Source of the DNA: an uncultured Lachnospiraceae bacterium
GTDB lineage: Bacteria; Bacillota; Clostridia; Lachnospirales; Lachnospiraceae
DNA length: 64,000 nt
NCBI GenBank assembly: GCA_910586645.1
Contig: CAJUIS010000011.1
Coordinates: 1-64,000, forward strand
Direction of reading: 5' to 3'
Shown here: piece after piece, positions 53,591-62,087 of the stretch
Numbering within the stretch: position 1 is the first letter of the stretch
Layout: each line of letters starts with the position of its first letter
Made by a program: the position numbers and the translations under genes
Notes under the pieces: model-generated
The model's input: only the letters and a program-made list of their open reading frames with translations
What the model was told of the DNA's origin: nothing
Database searches by the model: none

Positions 53591-54937
53591 TTAGGCAGAT
53601 TTTTCACTGCAGGGATATTTGCTGCATTCCCTGCGGTAAAAGAAAATGGAAATTGTCATGGCGATTGTCCATCCAACCGGCCATGCGAACCATATGCCGA
53701 TGGAATTTTTCGTCAGGTCTGATAAGAAAAACGCTAAAAACACGCGAAGAATCAAGTCGGTGAAAGTAGCCGCCATAAACTGGCGCATTGCGCTGACGCC
53801 GCGCAGAATTCCGTCCGCGGCCAGTTTTGCAGAAATAATAAAATAAAACGGGGACAGGATCCATAAAAACTGCCTGCCTGTCAATAAAGCTGCGGAAGAA
53901 TTTTTTTCCATGAACAAAAGGAGCAGGTGTTTTCCAAAGCAAAGATAAAGGATACAGAATGGGATGCACAGGCTCCATACCATTTTAATTCCTGCAAGAA
54001 AGCCGTCTTTTATCCGGTTATATTTCCGGGCGCCGAGGTTTTGCGCCGAATAATTGGAAATTCCATTGCCGATTGTTGTGAAAGACGTAATAACCAGATT
54101 GTTTAATTTTACTGCGGCGGAATATCCTGCCATAACGGAAGCTCCAAATCCGTTGATTACGCTTTGAATCAGAATATTTCCTACGGAGATGAAGCTTTGC
54201 TGCAAGACGCTTGGAACGGCGATTACGATAATCTTTTTCAAAAGTCCTGCGTCAAAGAGAGCCGGTTTTCCCTGATATGGAAATTTTTTCAGTCTTATCC
54301 ATACGGTAAAAACAGCCAGGATGCAGCTTGCGCCCTGACACAAAAAAGTTGCCCATGCTATGCCTGCAACTCCCAGATGAAATGCTTTGACAAATAAAAT
54401 ATCCGCGGCAATATTTGATATGGAAGATACGGCAAGAAAACAGAAAGGAGTCTTTGAGTCTCCTAAAGCGGAAAAAATCCCGGTTGCAATATTGTAAAAA
54501 AATACAAACGGGAGTCCCCATATGTAAATGTCAAGATATAATTTGGAGTCTGAAAAGACTTCTTTTGGCGTCCGGATCAAAAAGAGCAGAAGATCACAGC
54601 CCAAAATTCCTGCAGCCATCAGCAGGATACAGACAGAGCCGCTGAAAATGCAGGCGGTTGTCACCGCGCTTTTAAGCTTTCCATATTTTTTTGCGCCAAA
54701 TAGTTGTGAAACAACAATGGAACAGCCCATATTGCATCCAAATGCGAATGCAATGAAAATCAATGTAATTTCATAACTGTTTCCAACAGCGGCCAGTGCG
54801 TTTTCACTGATAAATTTTCCCGCAACAAGACTGTCCGCTATGTTATAGAGCTGCTGGAACATAATGCTGCCGAAAAGAGGAAGGCAGAATTTCCACAACA
54901 CAGTTTCTGGTTTTCCTGCGGTTAAATCTTTGTTCAT
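53591..54937 (-). CDS. MATE family efflux transporter
   Basis: A 448-residue protein with about 12 membrane helices in two MatE halves. The first begins near FGSIMFQQLYNIADSLVAGK and includes GCNMGCSIVVSQLFGA; the second has SVLQQSFISVGNILIQSVIN and GISNYSAQNLGARK. It exports drugs or metabolites by cation antiport. Minus-strand AAAGGA precedes the ATG at 54937. It is divergent from a LysR gene, so that regulator may control it. Confidence 0.94.
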   Translation of the reverse strand: MNKDLTAGKPETVLWKFCLPLFGSIMFQQLYNIADSLVAGKFISENALAAVGNSYEITLIFIAFAFGCNMGCSIVVSQLFGAKKYGKLKSAVTTACIFSGSVCILLMAAGILGCDLLLFLIRTPKEVFSDSKLYLDIYIWGLPFVFFYNIATGIFSALGDSKTPFCFLAVSSISNIAADILFVKAFHLGVAGIAWATFLCQGASCILAVFTVWIRLKKFPYQGKPALFDAGLLKKIIVIAVPSVLQQSFISVGNILIQSVINGFGASVMAGYSAAVKLNNLVITSFTTIGNGISNYSAQNLGARKYNRIKDGFLAGIKMVWSLCIPFCILYLCFGKHLLLLFMEKNSSAALLTGRQFLWILSPFYFIISAKLAADGILRGVSAMRQFMAATFTDLILRVFLAFFLSDLTKNSIGIWFAWPVGWTIAMTISIFFYRRECSKYPCSEKSA

Positions 54938-54962
54938 AAAATCATATCCTTTCCGAATGTCG

Positions 54963-54991
54963 TTTACATAGCTCTGTGAAAGAATTATAAT
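54963..54991 (+). promoter_or_regulatory. Promoter of the lysR gene in a divergent region
   Basis: TTTACA (54963-54968), 17 bases, TATAAT (54986-54991), 56 bases before the LysR start. The palindromic AATTATAATT at the -10 could also serve the minus-strand MATE gene (TTTTCA about 17 bases upstream on that strand), so the two promoters would overlap face to face, typical of LysR-controlled pairs. Confidence 0.65.
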
Positions 54992-55047
54992 TTATTTTGC
55001 AGAATATGAAAAATACATATGTTATATTGAAAGGATATAAAAATTAT

Positions 55048-55953
55048 ATGGATATCAATTTTGAATACTATAAAATTTTTTACTATGTGGCAAAATATGA
55101 AAATATCACAAAGGCTGCGACTGCGCTGGGCAGCAGCCAGCCGAATGTAACGCGTATTATGAAGCTGCTGGAATCACAACTGGGCTGCCGCCTGTTTATC
55201 CGGGGAGCAAGAGGGATCAGCCTGACAGAGAAAGGGGAACGTCTTTATTCCCATGTGGAGATTGCGTACAGGCATCTCTTAAATGCGCAGGAAGAAATAG
55301 GAAGGCAGGGTTCCTTAAGCTGCGGTACGGTTGAAATAGGAGCCACTGAAACGGCGCTGCATCTTTTTTTGCTGGGCGCGCTGCAGAATTTCAGACTGGA
55401 GTATCCTGAAATAAAGATAAAAATCCATAATCACACAACGCCGGAAACGGTCAGATATCTGGTCAGCGGAAAGCTGGATTTTGCCGTTATTACGACTCCT
55501 TTTGAACTGCCAGAAACCGTTTTATACAGCAAGATCATGGATTTTGAGGAAATACTTGTGGGCGGGACGCAGTATGCCGGTTCATGCAAAACGGCATTGG
55601 AACTAAAAGACATAAAAAAATATTCCCTGATTGGACTTGGCAGAGGAAGCGCGACCTATCGTCTGTATAAAGATTTTTTTATAGAGCATGGCGTGGATTT
55701 TGAACCTGACATGGAAGTTGCGACATCAGATCTGCTGCTGCCGCTTATTAAAAATAATTTTGGAATCGGGTTTGTTCCAAAAAAACTTGCATTGCCTTTG
55801 CTGAAAGAAAAGAAACTGGTTCAGATGCGGCTGGACAGCCATATTCCAAAACGTTCCGTACAAATTGTTTCGGATAAGGGACGGGGAAAAAGCCTTGCGG
55901 CGGATACGCTTTATAAATACCTGAAAAAAAGAAAAAACAGCGGCGCAGTATAA
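55048..55953 (+). CDS. LysR family transcriptional regulator
   Basis: A 301-residue LysR regulator. The N-terminal winged helix begins INFEYYKIFYYVAKYENITKAA, then SSQPNVTRIMKLLE. The C-terminal substrate-binding domain spans ~90-290. The ATG at 55048 is preferred, matching the usual MDxNxxYYKxFYxVA start; an upstream ATG at 54997 lies close to the promoter. It may control the divergent MATE exporter. Ligand unknown. Confidence 0.92.
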   Translation: MDINFEYYKIFYYVAKYENITKAATALGSSQPNVTRIMKLLESQLGCRLFIRGARGISLTEKGERLYSHVEIAYRHLLNAQEEIGRQGSLSCGTVEIGATETALHLFLLGALQNFRLEYPEIKIKIHNHTTPETVRYLVSGKLDFAVITTPFELPETVLYSKIMDFEEILVGGTQYAGSCKTALELKDIKKYSLIGLGRGSATYRLYKDFFIEHGVDFEPDMEVATSDLLLPLIKNNFGIGFVPKKLALPLLKEKKLVQMRLDSHIPKRSVQIVSDKGRGKSLAADTLYKYLKKRKNSGAV

Positions 55954-55999
55954 GGAATTTGAAAAACGCCCCTGGTAAAAAATTCTCTTGATCTTATGG

Positions 56000-56047
56000 T
56001 TGAAATTTTATGATATATTAGGTAAACTAAAGTAAGTTACTTTAGTT
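56000..56047 (+). promoter_or_regulatory. Promoter with 23-bp perfect palindrome upstream of the chemoreceptor
   Basis: TTGAAA (56000-56005), 17 bases, TAAACT (56023-56028). Overlapping the -10 and start site is a perfect palindrome: AACTAAAGTAA (56025-56035), a central G, and TTACTTTAGTT (56037-56047). This is the layout of a repressor operator. The gap to the lysR stop has no other feature. Confidence 0.6.
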
Positions 56048-56132
56048 AAACTTTATCACTTATGAGAATATGCGTTCTGGTCATTTCTTTTGGTGAAGGA
56101 GAGTTTAAGGAAAAACGAAAGGAGTGGTCGAA

Positions 56133-57818
56133 ATGAAAAAATCAATGAGTCAGTCGATGTTGAACTACATTTTGAGTGGAATTTCCATTGTGTCACTGTT
56201 GTTTTTAGGTTTTTCTCTGTTGTCCTATGGAAGAGTGAATACAAGGCTGAACGCTGCAAGCGAGGAAAGGTTTAACCTGACCTATAATGCGAACCGGTTT
56301 ATGAACGGTTCCGCATATCTGACAAATGAGGTGAGGGCTTTTGCTGCGACTGCAGACGAGGAGCATTATGACAATTACTGGAATGAAGTCAATAATTTGA
56401 AAAACCGGGATCTTGGAGTTGAGGCAATGCAGGAAATCGGCATCACCAAAGAAGAGCAGGCGATGATTGACGATATGTACGCGGTTTCAAATGAACTTGT
56501 CCCGCTTGAGGAACAGGCGATGGAAAACGTTCAGGCGGGGAAACAGGAAGCGGCGTCTGAATATGTATATGGAGAGGAATACCAGACTGCCATCGAAAAA
56601 ATCAGCGCATTAAAAGAAAAATTCCTAAACGATTTGGATGCAAGGACTCTGTCCCAGGTTGAAGAACTGCAAAAGGATGCGAACGCCATTAGAATCCGTA
56701 TGATTCTTGCGCTTGCGCTTGTCGTACTCATTTCGTTTATCATTATGATTGCAAACAGGGTGCAGATTATAAGGCCGGTAATGATGGTGAAGGATCAGAT
56801 GGTGGAGATTTCACAGGGCAATCTTTCCGCAGAGTTTTCACTGGAACCAAATACATCTGAAATTGGAATGCTGGTGGCATCTATCCATGAGACGAAGCGG
56901 GAGCTGAAGAAATACATAGACGATATTGAACGGAAGTTAGCGCAGATGGCGGACGGAAATATGGATTTGGAAATTGACACTGATTACCGCGGGGAGTTTC
57001 TTCCAATTCAAAATGCTATGAATCAGATTCTGGATTCTTTAAATCAGGCTCTTTCAAAGATTGATCAATCGTCTGAATTTGTGGCTGTAGAATCGAAGCG
57101 TATGGCAAGCGGAGCGCAGACTTTGTCAACGGGAACGGTAGCGCAGGCTTCGGCGGTAGAAGAGCTTTCAGCAGGCATCCAGGATATTTCCCAGCAGGTG
57201 GAGAATACCTCAAACGATGCGAAAACAGGGAAAGACGCTTCCATGGATGCCATGAAACAGCTTCAGATTTGCGATTCCAAGATGAAGTCTCTGACAGAAA
57301 CCATTGGAGAAATCACAAAGTCTTCCCGTCAGATCGGCGGCATTATTAAGACGATTGAAGATATATCGTTTCAGACCAATATTCTTGCTTTGAACGCATC
57401 CGTAGAAGCGGCGCGCGCGGGAGAAGCGGGAAAGGGATTTGCAGTTGTTGCAGGTGAAGTTCAGAGCCTGGCAAATAAGAGTGCGGCGTCTGCGAAAGAT
57501 ATCACAGAGCTGATTGAAAATTCCATCAAGCAGATAGCGGACGGAAAAAATCTGTCCGAAGATACGACGAATGCTCTTACAGGACTTGTGGCAAGCGCTC
57601 AGGTGGCTACCGAAATGATAGAAAAAATTGCAGATTCCGCAGTACAGCAGAATACGGCGATTAAACAGATTAAGCTTGGCATGGAACAGATCTCCGGCGT
57701 AGTTCAGACAAATGCAGCGACAGCGCAGGAGACGGCGTCGTCTGCGGAAGAGCTGTATAACCATGCGGAGGAAATGAAGCTTGCCATGCAGCAGTTTAAA
57801 CTGCGCGGTGACAGGTAA
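56133..57818 (+). CDS. Methyl-accepting chemotaxis protein
   Basis: A 561-residue transmembrane chemoreceptor: membrane helix (~residues 12-34), extracellular four-helix-like sensor (~35-185), second helix (~187-208), HAMP (~210-265) and a long cytoplasmic coiled coil. The receptor tip is intact (EDISFQTNILALNASVEAARAG, split as EDISFQTNILALNA and SVEAARAGEAGKGFAVVA). No C-terminal tether pentapeptide. The ATG at 56133 follows AAAGGAG; a GTG at 56124 is in frame. Ligand unknown. It probably signals through the fla/che proteins encoded in this window. Confidence 0.94.
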   Translation: MKKSMSQSMLNYILSGISIVSLLFLGFSLLSYGRVNTRLNAASEERFNLTYNANRFMNGSAYLTNEVRAFAATADEEHYDNYWNEVNNLKNRDLGVEAMQEIGITKEEQAMIDDMYAVSNELVPLEEQAMENVQAGKQEAASEYVYGEEYQTAIEKISALKEKFLNDLDARTLSQVEELQKDANAIRIRMILALALVVLISFIIMIANRVQIIRPVMMVKDQMVEISQGNLSAEFSLEPNTSEIGMLVASIHETKRELKKYIDDIERKLAQMADGNMDLEIDTDYRGEFLPIQNAMNQILDSLNQALSKIDQSSEFVAVESKRMASGAQTLSTGTVAQASAVEELSAGIQDISQQVENTSNDAKTGKDASMDAMKQLQICDSKMKSLTETIGEITKSSRQIGGIIKTIEDISFQTNILALNASVEAARAGEAGKGFAVVAGEVQSLANKSAASAKDITELIENSIKQIADGKNLSEDTTNALTGLVASAQVATEMIEKIADSAVQQNTAIKQIKLGMEQISGVVQTNAATAQETASSAEELYNHAEEMKLAMQQFKLRGDR

Positions 57819-57856
57819 TCAGTTTGAGATCCGGAACAAATAAAATAGCTTTAAGA

Positions 57857-57903
57857 AAAAACAACCGCGTTAGTGAGCGAATGCTCTCTGCGCGGTTGTT
57901 TTC
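57857..57903. terminator. Bidirectional terminator between the MCP and the minus-strand ABC operon
   Basis: AAAACAACCGCG pairs with CGCGGTTGTTTT across an inner GAGC/GCTC hairpin. A-rich on one side and T-rich on the other, it can end transcription of both convergent units. Confidence 0.85.
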
Positions 57904-57910
57904 CTTTCTG

Positions 57911-59818
57911 TTAAGATTCTTTCGTGTTTTCTTCGGTCAGAAGATTGTACTCTTCAATTGTGATTAAATCGTCGGCGCTGTTAATTACTCCTGTTTCAAT
58001 CAGCGCTGCAATAATATTTTTACAGTCTGCATCAAATTCAATGATTGTATTTCCGGATTTTTCGCCTTCAGCCTGGAAACCGGGAGCGTAATCTGCGTGG
58101 ACAGAAAGAATGGGTTCTTCTCCCATAAAATCAATCTGGATTGTATTGTAATAAGTCGAGACAATTTGCTTTTCATAAAAAAATTTATTGGTCAGACAGT
58201 TTTTGAAATTTCCTTCATCAATGTCTTTCAGGACAGCTTTATAAATTTTTTCAGTATCTTCATCGGAAAAAATATGGTCGTTTCGGTTTTGCTCTGAGTC
58301 GTACAGATCAATCTGGCATGCAGTGGCTTTGATTTTCTGTTTCTTTACGCCAAACAGTTCTTTACGGTAAGTTTCTTTTGAAGCCGATAACTCAATAATT
58401 TTGGAAAGGACGCTGTCTTTGTCCTGCACAAGATCTTCTTTCCATGGGATCCGGTAGCTGCGTTTCAGCGACGTATTATTTTTTAACTTGTATAATATAG
58501 AAATGTAGCCGGATTGCTGGCTTGATTCCGAATAATCTTCAAATTCCTTTTTCGAATCAATAATTTGTCCATGGATTTCTAAAATGTGTGCAATTGTGTC
58601 TGCATCGGAGCCGCCGGAAATGCCGATGTTGTCAATAAACGCTGATTTTACGGCAGAAGCGTCCGGCATTTTGCGTTCCTGCCCAAACAGATCGGATTCA
58701 ATGGATATATAAAGGCACATGAATACTGCGAGAAAAATGCCGCATTCCAAAAATCTTTTTTTCTTAAATACGCGAAAGCCTTTTTCCAGGAACATTTGCG
58801 CTGTAAAAAAGCAGACGGTTCCAAACAGGAAGGCTCCAATTAATGCAGAGAAAAATATGGCTCTGCTGGAAGAAAGGTCTAAAATGCTGCAGAATAAGAC
58901 GCTTAAAAGCCCGCCGCCGCAAAATGCAGCGCCCCATCGGAATACAGGGCATATCCAGGGAATGGAAATCAGGCTTCCGGCCGTCTCTACGTCCCGAATC
59001 CGGTAGATGAAGTACGCAGCGACGGAAAATGCAAATGCAGCGATTGCATATGCGGCTATGATATTTGAGCCTTTCAGTCCTGTGGCTGCAGCGTATTCTG
59101 ACGAATAATCCCGGGTAACGTATATGTGTGTTCCCATATAGTATAAAGGGGATAAGACATCCAGTTTTCCCGTTGGAAAATCCAGAGGGATTCCATAGGA
59201 AATGATTGACATAAGCATATGAATCAAAGCCTTGCATCCAACATACAAAAAGTTAATGATTACCGTAAAAATTGGAACTGCCAGCAACTGGCCGGTAAAC
59301 ATGGCGATCCAGACTGTAAAGCTGTAAAAAATAAAACTGATGCCGCAGGCAAATAAAAGCCCTGTCAAAAGGAAATTCATGCTCGTATAACCGCAGACTG
59401 CGCTTACAAGAATGCCAAATAAAAAGCCAATCGCTTCAGGCACAATCAGAAACAGCAGTCCGGAAATATAATTGGTCAAGAACAATTCTTTTCGCGTCAC
59501 CGGAAGCGCATGAATCGTATTTGCCGCCCTGGAATTGTACAGGTAGGAAAATACCGCCATTACGACGATAATGGAAAAGAAAAACAGTATAATGGGATTG
59601 ATATAGACGTTTACAATGCCTAAAATATCATCGACCCGCATCTGGGCAAGTTCCCTTTCGTTTATGCCGGAAGAATACTTATATGAAAGAGAATGATTGT
59701 AAATCATAAATGGCAGGATAAACAGGTTCCAGGCCGTAAAGATTAGCCAGATTGGCCAAAAGTGCGTAATGTTTTTTAGAAAAATGGTTTTGTTAAAACA
59801 AGATGTCTTTGACTTCAT
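57911..59818 (-). CDS. ABC-2 type permease (YtrC/D-like)
   Basis: A 635-residue membrane protein: six N-terminal-half helices (about residues 18-40, 70-98, 118-140, 150-175, 178-205, 245-268), a further pair (~280-320 and 325-350), one near 358-375, then a soluble ~260-residue C-terminal domain. The RAANTIHALPVTRKELF segment is typical of ABC-2 exporters beside YtrA-type regulators. Minus-strand GGAGGGG lies before the ATG; the gene overlaps the ATPase by 26 bases. Substrate unknown; related systems respond to cell-wall antibiotics. Confidence 0.88.
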   Translation of the reverse strand: MKSKTSCFNKTIFLKNITHFWPIWLIFTAWNLFILPFMIYNHSLSYKYSSGINERELAQMRVDDILGIVNVYINPIILFFFSIIVVMAVFSYLYNSRAANTIHALPVTRKELFLTNYISGLLFLIVPEAIGFLFGILVSAVCGYTSMNFLLTGLLFACGISFIFYSFTVWIAMFTGQLLAVPIFTVIINFLYVGCKALIHMLMSIISYGIPLDFPTGKLDVLSPLYYMGTHIYVTRDYSSEYAAATGLKGSNIIAAYAIAAFAFSVAAYFIYRIRDVETAGSLISIPWICPVFRWGAAFCGGGLLSVLFCSILDLSSSRAIFFSALIGAFLFGTVCFFTAQMFLEKGFRVFKKKRFLECGIFLAVFMCLYISIESDLFGQERKMPDASAVKSAFIDNIGISGGSDADTIAHILEIHGQIIDSKKEFEDYSESSQQSGYISILYKLKNNTSLKRSYRIPWKEDLVQDKDSVLSKIIELSASKETYRKELFGVKKQKIKATACQIDLYDSEQNRNDHIFSDEDTEKIYKAVLKDIDEGNFKNCLTNKFFYEKQIVSTYYNTIQIDFMGEEPILSVHADYAPGFQAEGEKSGNTIIEFDADCKNIIAALIETGVINSADDLITIEEYNLLTEENTKES

Positions 59819-60692
59819 AATCTACCCCTCCTAATTCATAGATAAAGATTTCTTCAAGTGTCAGAGGAAGAATATCAATCAGCATAGGATGCATTTTTTC
59901 AAGCTGCATCTTTGCTTCTGAGGGATTTCCCTTGACAATCAGAGTGTAAACTCTTCCTGTATTGGACATATGAAGCATTTCAAAGCCTTCCGGCAATGTC
60001 GGCATTTCGGATTGGAATGCCACTTGTATTTTGCAGACGCTTCCCTGAAGTTCAGTGAGAGAACGTTCAATAATGAGTTTTCCCTGATGCATAATTCCCA
60101 CATGGTCACAGACGTCTTCCAGTTCTCTTAGATTATGGGAGGAAACGATGACGGTCGTATTATATTCTGAGACGTCTGCCATAATGATGCTCCAAATCTG
60201 ACGGCGCATAACAGGATCCAGTCCGTCTACCGGTTCATCTAAAATCAAAAGTTCCGCCCTTGTGCAGACGGCAAGCCAGAACGCCACTTGTTTCTGCATT
60301 CCTTTGGAAAGGCTTCGGATGCTCTTTTTCGGGTCGATTGCCGGAAAATATTCCATCAGGCGGCGAAACATATTATCGTCAAATTTTGGATAGATTCCCT
60401 GGTAAAACCGCTTCATTTCCAGTGTGTCCGCCTGCATAAAATAAAAAATATCATCAGGGATGAATGCAAATTTTTCTTTTATTTTTGGATTTTCATAGAC
60501 ATTTTCTCCGTTAATTTTTACGGTTCCGCTATTTTGACGGTAGATTCCGGTTAAATGTCGGAGAAGCGTTGATTTGCCCGCCCCGTTTGGCCCTACCAGG
60601 CCGTAAATAGCGCTTTTCTTTACGGACATATTTACTCCGTCCAAAGCGCGAAAACCATTAAATTCCTTTACCAGGTTACTTATTTCAACCAT
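59793..60692 (-). CDS. ABC transporter ATP-binding protein (YtrB-like)
   Basis: A 299-residue ABC ATPase: Walker A GPNGAGKST (near residue 36), signature RSLSKGMQKQ, Walker B ELLILDEPVDGLDP and the His switch SSHNL. It lacks a membrane part and pairs with the permease downstream. The ATG at 60692 has GGGAGG ten bases upstream; a TTG at 60701 is also in frame. It overlaps the gntR end by eight bases. Confidence 0.94.
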   Translation of the reverse strand: MVEISNLVKEFNGFRALDGVNMSVKKSAIYGLVGPNGAGKSTLLRHLTGIYRQNSGTVKINGENVYENPKIKEKFAFIPDDIFYFMQADTLEMKRFYQGIYPKFDDNMFRRLMEYFPAIDPKKSIRSLSKGMQKQVAFWLAVCTRAELLILDEPVDGLDPVMRRQIWSIIMADVSEYNTTVIVSSHNLRELEDVCDHVGIMHQGKLIIERSLTELQGSVCKIQVAFQSEMPTLPEGFEMLHMSNTGRVYTLIVKGNPSEAKMQLEKMHPMLIDILPLTLEEIFIYELGGVDYEVKDILF

Positions 60693-61065
60693 TCTCTTCA
60701 AGCCTCCCTTGTTCCAGATGATTCATACGGTATCCGAGTTCTTCTCTTGTTACGTCCAGAATAAAAAGTTCTGACACTACGTCGTCGAATTCCATTAAAA
60801 GCTCCTGTTCCCTGCTTTTATGGATGAAATCCGAGGAAGATGCAAATGTGCCTTTTCCCTTTATGCTGTAGACATAACCTTCCGTTTCCAGCTCTTTATA
60901 TGCTCTCTGGATTGTATTGGGATTAATTGCCAGAGTGGACGCAAGTTCCCGGACAGACGGCAGCTTTTCATCTGCCGCAATTGCGTTTGTGAGAAGCAGA
61001 TGGCGGATTCCTTCTTTGATCTGCTCATAAATGGGTTTGGCGTCTCTGTAATTTAATTGCAGCAA
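60685..61065 (-). CDS. GntR family regulator, YtrA subfamily
   Basis: A 126-residue regulator: a winged helix (~residues 10-78: PIYEQIKEGIRHLL, LPSVRELASTLAINPNTIQRAY and YKELETEGYV overlapping) and a short ~45-residue C-terminal dimerisation tail, as in YtrA. The TTG at 61065 is chosen because AAGGAGG lies eight bases upstream. It heads the ATPase/permease operon and probably represses it through the palindrome just upstream. Confidence 0.92.
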   Translation of the reverse strand: MLQLNYRDAKPIYEQIKEGIRHLLLTNAIAADEKLPSVRELASTLAINPNTIQRAYKELETEGYVYSIKGKGTFASSSDFIHKSREQELLMEFDDVVSELFILDVTREELGYRMNHLEQGRLEENG

Positions 61066-61086
61066 TCCTATAACCTCCTTGTTCAA

Positions 61087-61109
61087 GTGTATTAATACAT
61101 TTAATACAC
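61087..61109 (-). promoter_or_regulatory. YtrA-type operator
   Basis: GTGTATTAA (61087-61095) and its exact complement TTAATACAC (61101-61109) flank a five-base spacer. The site lies just downstream of the -10 of the minus-strand promoter and before the gntR ribosome site, where bound repressor would block transcription. Similar GTGTA...TACAC sites are known for YtrA-type GntR regulators. Confidence 0.65.
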
Positions 61110-61111
61110 AA

Positions 61112-61140
61112 AGTTTAACACACATGACTGTTGGATACAA
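61112..61140 (-). promoter_or_regulatory. Promoter of the gntR-ABC operon
   Basis: On the minus strand, TTGTAT (61140-61135), 17 bases, TAAACT (61117-61112), followed within three bases by the operator palindrome. Confidence 0.6.
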
Positions 61141-61211
61141 TAAAGATAAAGAGAGGAATTAATGAAGATTTTCTTAATAATTTGCATTTTACAAGATCGG
61201 ATATTTTTTCC

Positions 61212-61240
61212 TTGATAGCGTTTGCCTGACCGCCTATAAT
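61212..61240 (+). promoter_or_regulatory. Promoter of the response regulator gene
   Basis: TTGATA (61212-61217), 17 bases, perfect TATAAT (61235-61240), 90 bases before the regulator start. CCGCCT/AGGCGG complementarity places a possible hairpin over the -10 and early leader. Confidence 0.7.
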
Positions 61241-61330
61241 AGATCTGCCGGTGTTTTTCAGGCGGTTTATTGTATTTTTATGAATTGTTTTTAAAAAGTG
61301 AAAAGCAATAGAGAACGGAGGCTGAGATTT

Positions 61331-61996
61331 ATGAGAAATATTCTGATTGTAGATGATGACATACATATTGGGAACGTACTGGAGGAAACGCTTACAAAAG
61401 AGGGGTATCAGGTGTTCCGCGCTTACTCCGGAACGGAGTGCCTGCTTATGATGTCCAATGCAAAGCCGGATCTTGTTCTGCTTGATTTAATGCTTCCGGG
61501 ACTGAATGGAGAAGACATTCTCCCACATATAGCAGGAACGCCGGTTATCGTGATAAGCGCGAAAGCTGACGTTGACAATAAAGTGGATTTATTACTTGGC
61601 GGAGCGGTGGATTATGTTACAAAACCATTTAATATGAAAGAACTTTCAGCCAGGATTTCCGTACATCTTAGAAATAAAAAAAATGCGCTTGCTTTCTCGG
61701 AAGTGACGTTTGAAGATATTTCGCTTAATGTGAATACCCATATTGTGAGTATAGATCATATGCAAATCAAACTGACAAGGACAGAATGCGCCATTTTGAA
61801 ACTGCTGATGCAAAATCCCACGCAGGTTGTTACAAAATCGCTGTTACTGGAACGTATCAGTGCAGATACGCCCGATTGCACAGAAAGTTCATTAAAAATG
61901 CATATCAGCAATTTGAGGAAAAAATTGCGTAAGGCGAGCGATAAGGACTATATTGAAGCAGTCTGGGGGATTGGTTTCAAAATGAGAACAAACTGA
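61331..61996 (+). CDS. OmpR family response regulator
   Basis: A 221-residue regulator: receiver domain (Asp8-Asp10 pocket, phosphorylation Asp52 in LLDLMLPGLNG, Lys in YVTKPFN) and a C-terminal OmpR winged helix (LTRTECAILKLLMQNP, ESSLKMHISNLRKKL, AVWGIGFKM). GGAGG precedes the ATG at 61331. It heads a plus-strand unit with an ABC exporter and a histidine kinase, as in antimicrobial-peptide resistance modules. Four repeats just after its stop are candidate binding sites. Confidence 0.93.
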   Translation: MRNILIVDDDIHIGNVLEETLTKEGYQVFRAYSGTECLLMMSNAKPDLVLLDLMLPGLNGEDILPHIAGTPVIVISAKADVDNKVDLLLGGAVDYVTKPFNMKELSARISVHLRNKKNALAFSEVTFEDISLNVNTHIVSIDHMQIKLTRTECAILKLLMQNPTQVVTKSLLLERISADTPDCTESSLKMHISNLRKKLRKASDKDYIEAVWGIGFKMRTN

Positions 61997-61997
61997 A

Positions 61998-62055
61998 TCT
62001 TTACGATTTCTTTACGGATTTCTTTACCGGTTTCTTTACTGTTTGCGGATATAAT
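61998..62055 (+). promoter_or_regulatory. Response regulator boxes and activated promoter of the ABC genes
   Basis: Four direct repeats of TCTTTAC at 61998, 62009, 62021 and 62033 (spacing 11, 12, 12) precede a perfect TATAAT at 62050-62055. The -35 position (62027-62032, CCGGTT) does not match consensus, so the promoter probably needs the regulator bound on the repeats. The ABC ATPase starts 32 bases later. Confidence 0.65.
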
Positions 62056-62087
62056 TTCAGCATCATAAAAAAGGAGGTTGTAATTTT

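Noticed and set aside
55954..56132. Sigma-28 promoter searched for before the chemoreceptor
   Set aside because: No TAAA followed at the right distance by a CCGATAT-like box; a sigma-A-type promoter with palindrome fits better.
61998..62039. TCTTTAC repeats considered as a CRISPR remnant or slipped-strand repeat
   Set aside because: Units are seven bases with variable 4-5-base gaps and sit at a promoter; regulator boxes explain them better.
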